NCBI GenBank assembly: GCA_021800575.1
Contig: JAJYYW010000063.1
Span: 1 to 7,382 of the forward strand
Reading direction: 5' to 3'
DNA from: a bacterium
GTDB taxonomy: Bacteria; JAMCPX01
Length of the DNA stretch: 7,382 nucleotides
Shown here: positions 1 to 6,409 of the stretch, piece by piece
How the letters are laid out: each line of letters begins with the position of its first letter
Position numbering within the stretch: the stretch's first letter is position 1
Translations under genes and position numbers: made by a program
The notes under the pieces: model-generated
Told to the model about the DNA's origin: nothing
Database searches by the model: none
Seen by the model: only the letters and a program-made list of their open reading frames with translations

Positions 1-800
1 AACCTTTGTACCACTTCTATCCCGGCTCATCCATCCTCTCGGTCGGCACCATCGGATGCAGCTTCAACTGCATGTTCTGTCAGAACTGGGAGCTCGTGGA
101 GGGACAGGTCCCCACGCACGAGACGAGCAAGGAATACCTGTACGAGCAGGCACGGCAGACGGATTCCATCGGCATTGCGTTTACCTATAATGAACCGTTC
201 ATCTGGTTCGAGTTTGTCGAGGACACCGCACGCTACTTCCATGACCGGGGCATGAAGACCGTTCTGGTGACCAACGGCTTCGTTAACCCCGGGCCCCTCG
301 GGGACATTCTCCCGCTGATCGATGCCATGAACATCGACCTCAAGGCCATGGACGACGACTTTTACAAACACCTGTGCAAGGGCAGGCTCGAGCCCGTCAA
401 GAATACCATCGAGACGGCACTGCACACGGGCGTGCACGTGGAGCTGACCAACCTGCTGGTCACGGGCCACAACACCGCGGACGACCAGATCCACCGGCTC
501 GTCGATTATGTCGCGTCCCTGGGCAGGGACACCATCCTTCATTTCTCGCGCTATTTCCCGGGTTACAAGCTCGATGCCCCGCCCACGCCTATCGAGGTGC
601 TCGAATCCGCGTACACGTACGCCAAGAAGAAACTCAACTACGTGTACGTGGGAAACGTCATCGACAGTACGACCGACAGCACGTACTGCCCGGCGTGCAG
701 GAGTCTGCTCATCGAGCGGATAGGGTACGCGGTGCGGGTCACCGGATTGAACGGTGACCGGTGTGCCGCCTGCGGTGCCCGGATCGCGATTCGGGTATGA
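1..800 (+). CDS. amrS: AmmeMemoRadiSam system radical SAM enzyme, 5' truncated by window edge
   Basis: This is a radical SAM protein of the AmrS type, related to pyruvate formate-lyase activating enzymes. It is expected to bind a [4Fe-4S] cluster and cleave S-adenosylmethionine in the cytoplasm. AmrS is usually encoded with AMMECR1-like AmrA and MEMO1-like AmrB, and the reaction of this trio is unknown. The cluster motif CxxxCxxC is visible, with Cys codons at 57, 69 and 78, followed by QNWE as in the family. A C-terminal zinc-ribbon-like pair of CxxC motifs lies at 687/696 and 762/771. The reading frame is open to the left edge (first whole codon at 3, reading PLYHFYPGSS, a family signature), so the TTG at 6 is an internal Leu codon, not a start. 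The 265 visible residues suggest about 70 N-terminal residues are missing. The last residues, ARIAIRV, lack the G-x-W ending I expect in homologues. The stop overlaps the next start (ATGA at 797-800). No AmrA or AmrB gene is visible. Confidence 0.9.
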   Translation, partial: PLYHFYPGSSILSVGTIGCSFNCMFCQNWELVEGQVPTHETSKEYLYEQARQTDSIGIAFTYNEPFIWFEFVEDTARYFHDRGMKTVLVTNGFVNPGPLGDILPLIDAMNIDLKAMDDDFYKHLCKGRLEPVKNTIETALHTGVHVELTNLLVTGHNTADDQIHRLVDYVASLGRDTILHFSRYFPGYKLDAPPTPIEVLESAYTYAKKKLNYVYVGNVIDSTTDSTYCPACRSLLIERIGYAVRVTGLNGDRCAACGARIAIRV

Positions 801-2065
801 CCATGCGGATACGCGCGGATCTTCATGTTCACTCGAAGTACAGCAGGGCGACCAGCAGGGACATGGAGGCCGACACCATCGCACTCTGGGCAAAGCGCAA
901 AGGACTCAACCTTGTGGGAACCGGCGACTTCACCCATCCTGCATACCTGAAGGAATTGAAACAGAAGCTCGAACCTGCAGCCGACGGACTGTTTACGCTG
1001 CGCGGATCCGGATCAGGCGTCCACTTCATGCTGACCACGGAGATCAGTACTATCTATGCGTACCAGGGGAAAACCCGGCGCATCCACAGTCTCATTACAG
1101 CGCCGTCGTTCGAGGCTGTCGATGCCATCAACCGGGAGTTGTTACGGTTCGGCAGGCTCGATTACGACGGCCGCCCTATCTTCGGATTCAACGTGCAGGA
1201 CCTCGTCAAGCTGGTGATGGATGTATCCGACCGGTGCATGCTGATACCCGCGCATGCGTGGACCCCGTGGTACTCGGTGTTCGGCTCGAAATCCGGGTTC
1301 GATTCGCTCGACGAGTGCTTCGGTGATCAGGCCCGGCATATTTATGCCATCGAGACCGGCCTTTCTTCAGACCCGCCCATGAACTGGCGGGTCGGGGCGC
1401 TGGACAGGATCACACTTATCTCCAACTCGGACGCACACTCACCCGAGAAGCTTGGCAGGGAGGCGAACGTATTTGAATGCGCAATGGAGTACACGGAGAT
1501 CCTGTCCGCCATCAAGGCCAAGGATAAGAAGCGTTTCCTGTACACCATCGAATTTTTCCCCGAAGAGGGCAAGTACCATTTCGACGGGCACCGGGCGTGC
1601 AGGATCAGCTTTTCCCCGGCACAGACCCGCCGGCACGGCGGCCTATGCCCGGTGTGCAGAAAACCGCTGACCATCGGCGTACTCAGCCGCGTGGACAGTC
1701 TCGCAACGCGGAAGGACGGCGGGATGCCGCGCAACGCCATCCCGTTCAGGCACCTGTTGCCGCTCAAGGAGATCATCGCCGGCGTGCTCGGCACGGGCAC
1801 GAACACGGTCAAGGTCAGCAGGCTGTATACCGGCGCGGTGATCGACCGGGGCATCCCCGAGCTTGATATCGTGCAGGACCTTTCTGCGTCCGAGCTCAGG
1901 CGTCTGCTCCCGGAAGACATTGCTGCCGGAATCCTGCAGGTCAGACGCGGCATGGTAACGGTCAGCCCCGGGTATGACGGTGAATACGGCAGGGTCAGCC
2001 TGACTCCTGAGCAGACAGGAGCTCGCGACAAACACTTTTTGAAAACCTATACAAACGGAGGATAG
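797..2065 (+). CDS. Endonuclease Q-family PHP-domain DNA repair nuclease
   Basis: The protein is 422 residues long and matches the endonuclease Q family, which nicks DNA 5' of deaminated bases (uracil, hypoxanthine, xanthine) and abasic sites. Homologues are often annotated only as PHP-domain or UvrD-like proteins. The N-terminal PHP metal site looks complete: HVH at residues 10-12, D44 and H47 in GDFTH, E82 in TTEIS, H97 in RIHS, H153 in IPAHAW, and D212/H214 in SDAH. A zinc-binding region follows, with C268 (GHRACR) and CPVC at 284-287, then the family-typical KPLTIGVLSRV and a C-terminal region rich in LLPLKEII-type sequence. The start ATG at 797 overlaps the amrS stop, and no Shine-Dalgarno sequence is evident, so translation probably depends on coupling. 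ATG at 803 is an alternative, while the upstream ATG at 761 would read through amrS and adds non-conserved residues. Length and motifs indicate an intact enzyme. The exact lesion specificity cannot be read from the sequence. Confidence 0.88.
   Translation: MTMRIRADLHVHSKYSRATSRDMEADTIALWAKRKGLNLVGTGDFTHPAYLKELKQKLEPAADGLFTLRGSGSGVHFMLTTEISTIYAYQGKTRRIHSLITAPSFEAVDAINRELLRFGRLDYDGRPIFGFNVQDLVKLVMDVSDRCMLIPAHAWTPWYSVFGSKSGFDSLDECFGDQARHIYAIETGLSSDPPMNWRVGALDRITLISNSDAHSPEKLGREANVFECAMEYTEILSAIKAKDKKRFLYTIEFFPEEGKYHFDGHRACRISFSPAQTRRHGGLCPVCRKPLTIGVLSRVDSLATRKDGGMPRNAIPFRHLLPLKEIIAGVLGTGTNTVKVSRLYTGAVIDRGIPELDIVQDLSASELRRLLPEDIAAGILQVRRGMVTVSPGYDGEYGRVSLTPEQTGARDKHFLKTYTNGG
2057..2061 (+). promoter_or_regulatory. 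Ribosome binding site of the GH5 lipoprotein gene
   Basis: GGAGG lies 7 bases upstream of the ATG at 2069 and sits inside the last two codons (GGA GGA) before the stop of the endonuclease Q gene. It fixes the GH5 start and suggests that ribosomes finishing the nuclease can reinitiate on the glycosidase. Confidence 0.8.
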
Positions 2066-2068
2066 GAA

Positions 2069-3649
2069 ATGCAGACACGAAGAACAAAGTCATACGGATT
2101 GGCGGCTGTACTCGTTATGGCCATGGTTTTTCTCGGCTCGTGTTCAGGGAACAAGGCTTCGGCAGGACTGCCTCCCCTGACGGTAAAAACCCTCAGCTGG
2201 ATCCGGGGGGACAACGGCGTGCTGGTCGACCAGTACGGCCGGCAGGTGCTCCTGCATGGAGTCAACGCGAAATTTGAACATCTGTTCGATGTCACCTTCA
2301 GCGACGGCCGGACGAGAAACGAGGACCTCGCGAGCTTCACGGACGCGCAGATACAGCTCATGGCACACCTCGGCTTCAACTTTATCCGTCTCGCGGTCAA
2401 CTGGAGCGGCCTGGAACCCACCGAGGGAACCTTCAACACGGCCAATCTCGAGCTTCTGGACAGCGTGATCCAGAGCGCCCGGAATGCCGGCATCTACGTG
2501 CTGATCGATTACCATGAAGACGCGTACTCCAAGGAGATCGGGGAGGATGGTGCACCCCTGTGGGCCATTATACCAACGCCGACGACTCTGCTCAGCGGCC
2601 CCATTGCCCAGGGACCGAACCTTTCCTGCCCGTGCGCCGATCTCAATGCGCGGCGTGTTTCCGCACCGGTGCTCGAGGCGTTCAACTCGTTCTGGGAGGA
2701 CACGGATAACCTGCAGGAGAAGTTTTTTGCCGTATGGCAGCTTGTTGCGTCCCGCTACGCGGATAATTCCGCGGTTATCGGATACGAGGACATGAACGAG
2801 CCGGTTGCAATCCAGACACCCAACGGGCTGCAGCTGCTCGACGATTTCCATGTCAAGGCTGTACACGCCCTGCGCACGGTCGATACCAATCACCTGTTCT
2901 GGCTCGAACCCGAGGTGACCACGCGTAACTTCTCGCTCAAATACCCGCTGCGCACTTCTTTCTTCCCGGACAAGGACACCGTGTATGCGTTTCACCTGTA
3001 CCCCGGGCTCGCGGGTCTGAATTTTTCGACCTACGGCGATTGGTTTACCGCCCTGACCCCCACCTTTAATTCAGCCCTCGCAGAGGCGAACTCCTACGGC
3101 GCTGTCCCTGTGCTCGACGAGTGGGGGACGAACCTGCACCTGGGGACCTGGGCGGACCAGAGGCCGTACATCCAGGCTGTCCTGGAGCTTGCAGACGAAC
3201 GGTTTATGGGCAATGCCTTCTGGGACTGGACCGACTTTGGAGACAGTGCGACAGACTCCTGGGGCTGTTACTCGTGGGACTACACGGTGAACGGCTTCAC
3301 CGCCTCCCAGCCCGGGCTTGACGCCTTGTCCGAGCCGTACCTGCTTGCGGTGCCCGGACGGTTCGTCAGCAATGTGTTCGATTATACGACGACGACCCTG
3401 ACCGTTACGTTCAGGGCGAACGGCGGCGAAGGCGCACCGCTCGCGTACATCCCGCACCACGCCTATCCGAACGGCTTTATCGTCACCCTCGACGGGACAC
3501 CGGTCGACGTCAGTATCGATGCACAAACGCAGCGGGCACTGATTCCCTGGCAGGGACAGGGCGGCGAGCATACCATCGTGATCGAACCGCAGCCCGTGCA
3601 GGTCCCTGTGCTCGGCAAAAAACCGGCAGGTGTGTCATGGGACTTGTAA
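2069..3649 (+). CDS. GH5-family glycoside hydrolase lipoprotein, endoglycoceramidase-like
   Basis: The 526-residue protein begins with a lipoprotein signal peptide: basic MQTRRTK, a hydrophobic stretch, and lipobox LGSC with lipidated Cys at residue 25. Ser at +2 favours outer-membrane sorting by the enterobacterial rule. The body is a GH5 TIM barrel. It shows LLHGVNA near residue 66, FNFIRLAVNWSGLEP near 110-125, DYHEDAYS around H149, the acid/base Glu244 in DMNEP, H309 and Y311 in FHLYP, the nucleophile Glu351 in LDEWG, and FWDWTDFGDS near 385. The HxDxYS...DGAPxW pattern and the C-terminal beta-rich domain (about 435-520, with YIPHHAYPNGF) resemble endoglycoceramidases, which release intact oligosaccharide from glycosphingolipids. 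A different glycolipid or beta-glucan substrate is possible. Family GH5 is secure, but the subfamily is by recollection of motifs. The gene starts 3 bases after endonuclease Q and overlaps the aldolase start by 13 bases, so it is probably cotranscribed with both. Confidence 0.82.
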   Translation: MQTRRTKSYGLAAVLVMAMVFLGSCSGNKASAGLPPLTVKTLSWIRGDNGVLVDQYGRQVLLHGVNAKFEHLFDVTFSDGRTRNEDLASFTDAQIQLMAHLGFNFIRLAVNWSGLEPTEGTFNTANLELLDSVIQSARNAGIYVLIDYHEDAYSKEIGEDGAPLWAIIPTPTTLLSGPIAQGPNLSCPCADLNARRVSAPVLEAFNSFWEDTDNLQEKFFAVWQLVASRYADNSAVIGYEDMNEPVAIQTPNGLQLLDDFHVKAVHALRTVDTNHLFWLEPEVTTRNFSLKYPLRTSFFPDKDTVYAFHLYPGLAGLNFSTYGDWFTALTPTFNSALAEANSYGAVPVLDEWGTNLHLGTWADQRPYIQAVLELADERFMGNAFWDWTDFGDSATDSWGCYSWDYTVNGFTASQPGLDALSEPYLLAVPGRFVSNVFDYTTTTLTVTFRANGGEGAPLAYIPHHAYPNGFIVTLDGTPVDVSIDAQTQRALIPWQGQGGEHTIVIEPQPVQVPVLGKKPAGVSWDL

Positions 3650-4560
3650 ACCTGCATGCGGTCCTCGCCAAGGCACAGAAGCAAGGGTACGCGGTCGGCG
3701 CATTCAACTTTGTGAACATGGAGATGCTGCAAGGCATCATCGATGCCGCTGTTGAGGCGCACGCCCCGGTGATCCTGCAGACGACCGAGGGCGCGATCGA
3801 GTACGCGGGCATCGGCTACCTCGCCGCGCTCGCCAGGACAGCCGCTGCAACTGCCGGTATCGATGTCGTGCTCCACCTGGATCACGGCAAGCACCTCGAG
3901 ACCGTGGTGCAGGCTCTCCGGCACGGCTATACGTCCGTCATGATGGACGCGTCGGACCGTCTGTACGACGAGAACCTGTCCCTGACACAGCAGGTCGTCC
4001 GCATCGCACACATGGCGGGCGTGTCCGTCGAAGCGGAGCTCGGGCGGCTCAAGGGCATCGAGGACACGGTCAGTGTCGGCGACGCACAGGCAACACTCGT
4101 GGACCCTGCCCAGGCACAGGACTTCGTCCGGCAGACCGGCGTCGATGCACTCGCACCCGCGATCGGCACCTCGCACGGGGCGTTCAAGTTCAAGGGCACG
4201 CCACGGCTCGATTTCGAGCGGCTCGGGCAGGTCGCGCACCTCACCGGCATACCGCTGGTCCTGCACGGCGCATCGAGCGTACCCGCCGGGATCGTCAACA
4301 AGGCAAACGACTACGGCGCTGCCATCAAAGGGGCTGCGGGTGTGCCGGACGATATCATGAGACAGGCCATCCGCGGGGGCATCTGCAAGATCAACACGGA
4401 CACAGACCTGCGGCTCTCCTTCACCGCCGGGATCCGAGAGGAGCTGACGAAGCACCCGGAGGGGTTCGACCTGCGACACATCCTCGGCCCGGCGCGCGAT
4501 GCGGTCAAGGCCATGGTCCTGAACAGGATCGAGGTGTTCGGCTGCGCGGAAAAAGGCTAA
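3637..4560 (+). CDS. fba: Class II fructose-bisphosphate aldolase
   Basis: This 307-residue cytoplasmic enzyme is a zinc-dependent class II aldolase, expected to interconvert fructose 1,6-bisphosphate with dihydroxyacetone phosphate and glyceraldehyde 3-phosphate in glycolysis or gluconeogenesis. The N terminus MGLVNLHAVL is family-typical. HLDHG carries catalytic Asp82 and zinc ligand His83. VEAELGRLKG follows near residue 131. IGTSHG carries His180 and LVLHGASS carries His210, the other two expected zinc ligands. KINTDTDLR at 251-259 is the phosphate- and substrate-binding stretch typical of FBP aldolases rather than tagatose-type GatY/KbaY, though related ketose-bisphosphate specificity cannot be excluded. 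Length is normal and all motifs are intact. The start lies inside the end of the GH5 gene (13-base overlap) with only a weak GGCAGG upstream at 3625-3630, so translational coupling is likely. Confidence 0.92.
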   Translation: MGLVNLHAVLAKAQKQGYAVGAFNFVNMEMLQGIIDAAVEAHAPVILQTTEGAIEYAGIGYLAALARTAAATAGIDVVLHLDHGKHLETVVQALRHGYTSVMMDASDRLYDENLSLTQQVVRIAHMAGVSVEAELGRLKGIEDTVSVGDAQATLVDPAQAQDFVRQTGVDALAPAIGTSHGAFKFKGTPRLDFERLGQVAHLTGIPLVLHGASSVPAGIVNKANDYGAAIKGAAGVPDDIMRQAIRGGICKINTDTDLRLSFTAGIREELTKHPEGFDLRHILGPARDAVKAMVLNRIEVFGCAEKG

Positions 4561-4566
4561 TCCACC

Positions 4567-4595
4567 TTTTCAACCGCGTGGTTTTGCGCTATGCT
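4567..4595 (+). promoter_or_regulatory. Candidate sigma-70-type promoter upstream of the C45 lipoprotein gene
   Basis: In the 62-base gap after the aldolase gene, TTTTCA (4567-4572) and TATGCT (4590-4595) are separated by 17 bases. Each matches the -35 or -10 consensus at four of six positions. This would allow the lipoprotein gene to be transcribed separately from the upstream cluster. Read-through from upstream is equally possible, since no strong terminator is seen between the two genes. Confidence 0.35.
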
Positions 4596-4611
4596 GATCC
4601 TCATTCCAGAC

Positions 4612-4617
4612 AGGAGG
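4612..4617 (+). promoter_or_regulatory. Ribosome binding site of the C45 lipoprotein gene
   Basis: A perfect AGGAGG sits 5 bases before the ATG at 4623. It decides the start against the in-frame GTG at 4578, which would place 15 non-signal residues in front of a clean lipoprotein signal peptide. Confidence 0.85.
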
Positions 4618-4622
4618 CGCTT

Positions 4623-6332
4623 ATGAAGCATAGTGTGGTGTACACAATCATCCTGATATGTTCCGGTGTGCTTGCAGGCTGTTCATCAAACGCTCCCAAG
4701 ACCTCGATCGTCGACATGGCACACACCGGTGTCGTACAGACCGACGGCGGTCCCCTCATCGTCGCACATTTCAAGGGCAGCTACTACGACATGGGATACC
4801 AGGAAGGCTACCTGTTCGGCGGCAAGATGCTCGACCTCTGGCAGACCGTCATGGTTTCGATCCAGCAGCAGATGGGACTCAATGAAACCGAGGCAGTCCA
4901 GCTCCTGTCGGGGTTTTATAACCAGTATGCACCCTACGTTCCGCAGGAATACACGGACGAGATCCGCGGGATCGTTGACGGTACTGTTGCGGCCGGTTTC
5001 CTCACGGACTCTTCTGACCAGCGGGCGTACCTGCGCAGCATCATCCAGGACACCCTCGTGATAACGGACGTGTTTTCGTGCAGCTTTTTTGCTGCATGGG
5101 GGCCGAGGACCGTCGGCGGAAAGATGTTCTCCTCGCGGGACCTGGACTGGAACAGCGACACCGGTATCGCGCGCTACAAGATGCTCGCGTTCTACGACCC
5201 CGACGGCCAGGTACCGTACGTCATCGCGACCTACACAGGCCTGATCGGCGCGCTCAACGGCATGAACATGAGCGGCATCACGGTTTCGGAGATCGGGTCC
5301 CACAACAACAACCTGACGTACAAGGGCGAGCCCTGGACCCTGCGCATGCGGGACATCCTGTCGACAACGTCAGACCTCGATCAGGTCAGGGCCATCCTGT
5401 GGGACTTCAAGGACCATCCCAACACCGGCGGTTACAACTGGATGTTCTCCTTCGGCGCCCCGGCAGGCAAGGGGGCGCACGCTGGCGCCTACTCTGTTGA
5501 GTCGGACTCCCTGACGACCTCTGTCTTTGCAGACGACAGCGCCATCGAGAGAAGCGCGGTGTGGATCGACAGCAACGGCGTGCCCGTGACCTCTGCCATT
5601 GTGGTTTCGCCGGCAAACGATCCATCCCTGTCTGCTACTCCGGAACCGGTCAAATTCTGTTACGAGACACCGGCAGTGTGCTTCACCGACACGTCCTGCT
5701 TTTTCTTCACGGATACGCCGAACGGACTGCCCCCGGGCAGGACTTTCACGGCGGCGAGCCCGTTTAGCGTCGATGCAGCGGGGGACACTGACCCTCTCCA
5801 TCCTTCCTACGCCGTGAACGGTACGATCGCGTACGGCATCCATTACGGCCTGCCCCTCACGTACGCGGTTTTCAAGAACGATGTCGCGCTGACCCCCTCG
5901 ATCCGGCAGACGCAGACAGCGACTTCAGGACCCGGGAATACGGATTTCTCCCTGAGCAGCTGCGGCGGTGATGACGGGGACCCGATCCGGGACGTCAACA
6001 GGTACTGGGCGATGTACTGGCTTATTAAGACCTATCAAACCGGCGGCACCTACATCAACAACAGGGACGGGTGGAAGGTGCTCGACAATATCCCGCCGAC
6101 CAACATCGGGCTGGACCAGGCAATCACCATTGCAAGCGCTGTTGCCATGTCCGGCGATATCATATCGATAGCCTATGCACCGACAGACCTGGACATTGCG
6201 GTTGCATACGAATCGGGCAGCGGTGCGGACTGGCGGCCTGCGAACGACAACACCTACTATGTGTTCAACCTCAACAATCTGATGGCGGATGACTTCAGTC
6301 CGGTGACCACGTACAAACCATGGCCGCAGTAG
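4623..6332 (+). CDS. C45-family (AAT-like) Ntn hydrolase lipoprotein
   Basis: The 569-residue product starts with a lipoprotein signal peptide (MKHSVVYTIILICSG...) with lipobox LAGC, Cys20 lipidated and Ser at +2. The mature part opens with HFKGSYYDMGYQEGYL, typical of C45-type autoproteolytic acyltransferases/hydrolases (acyl-CoA:6-APA acyltransferase relatives; predicted choloylglycine-hydrolase-like proteins). The likely nucleophile is Cys153 in FSCSFFAAWG, followed by T-x-GGKMFSSRDLDW (Arg172, Asp173, Asp175), the family pattern. These enzymes cut themselves before the Cys and then hydrolyse or transfer amide- or ester-linked acyl groups. Substrate is unknown. From about residue 340 the sequence is less recognisable and includes a Cys-rich patch (C346, C353, C359) and C447 near GGDDGD, possibly disulfide bonded outside the cytoplasm. 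The gene lies 62 bases after the aldolase and converges on a YfhO-type gene. Family assignment is fairly sure, but substrate is not. A phospholipase B-like activity is an alternative. Confidence 0.75.
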   Translation: MKHSVVYTIILICSGVLAGCSSNAPKTSIVDMAHTGVVQTDGGPLIVAHFKGSYYDMGYQEGYLFGGKMLDLWQTVMVSIQQQMGLNETEAVQLLSGFYNQYAPYVPQEYTDEIRGIVDGTVAAGFLTDSSDQRAYLRSIIQDTLVITDVFSCSFFAAWGPRTVGGKMFSSRDLDWNSDTGIARYKMLAFYDPDGQVPYVIATYTGLIGALNGMNMSGITVSEIGSHNNNLTYKGEPWTLRMRDILSTTSDLDQVRAILWDFKDHPNTGGYNWMFSFGAPAGKGAHAGAYSVESDSLTTSVFADDSAIERSAVWIDSNGVPVTSAIVVSPANDPSLSATPEPVKFCYETPAVCFTDTSCFFFTDTPNGLPPGRTFTAASPFSVDAAGDTDPLHPSYAVNGTIAYGIHYGLPLTYAVFKNDVALTPSIRQTQTATSGPGNTDFSLSSCGGDDGDPIRDVNRYWAMYWLIKTYQTGGTYINNRDGWKVLDNIPPTNIGLDQAITIASAVAMSGDIISIAYAPTDLDIAVAYESGSGADWRPANDNTYYVFNLNNLMADDFSPVTTYKPWPQ

Positions 6333-6355
6333 GCCGGACGCTCGCGCGCAAGGGC

Positions 6356-6409
6356 AAGATTAAAAATCAATATTAAAAATTGAAGATTGAATATTTATTT
6401 TTTAATCTT
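6356..6409. terminator. AT-rich inverted repeat between convergent genes, probable bidirectional terminator
   Basis: AAGATTAAAAA (6356-6366) is perfectly complementary to TTTTTAATCTT (6399-6409), giving an 11-base-pair stem with a 32-base loop. Only 6 of these 54 bases are G or C, in a GC-rich neighbourhood. A second copy of ATTAAAAAT (6372-6380, first copy 6359-6367) could pair with the same right arm as a shorter alternative hairpin. The right arm reaches the stop codon of the minus-strand gene. Position between convergent genes and T-runs on both strands suit transcription termination, but the stem is weak because it has almost no G-C pairs. Confidence 0.5.

Noticed and set aside
287..303. 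GC-rich palindrome-like CCCCGGGCCCCTCGGGG inside amrS
   Set aside because: It lies within a conserved coding frame and is explained by Pro/Gly codons in a GC-rich gene.
27..893. Long minus-strand reading frame of 288 codons opposite amrS and the start of the EndoQ gene
   Set aside because: It is antisense to confidently identified genes, has no recognisable motif, and is expected by chance in GC-rich coding DNA.
1342..2031. Minus-strand reading frame of 229 codons opposite the EndoQ gene
   Set aside because: It is Ser/Arg/Pro-rich low-information translation, as expected for a shadow frame of a real gene.
3463..4479. Long minus-strand reading frame of 338 codons opposite the aldolase gene
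   Set aside because: It mirrors the codon pattern of the aldolase, spans a gene boundary and shows no family features.
4551..4570. AAAAGG / CCTTTT inverted repeat at the end of the aldolase gene as a terminator
   Set aside because: The stem is only 6 base pairs with two G-C pairs and no following T-run, too weak to support termination.
4578..4622. In-frame GTG extension of the C45 lipoprotein gene
   Set aside because: The perfect AGGAGG and the lipoprotein signal peptide both point to the ATG at 4623, and the extension would cover the candidate promoter.
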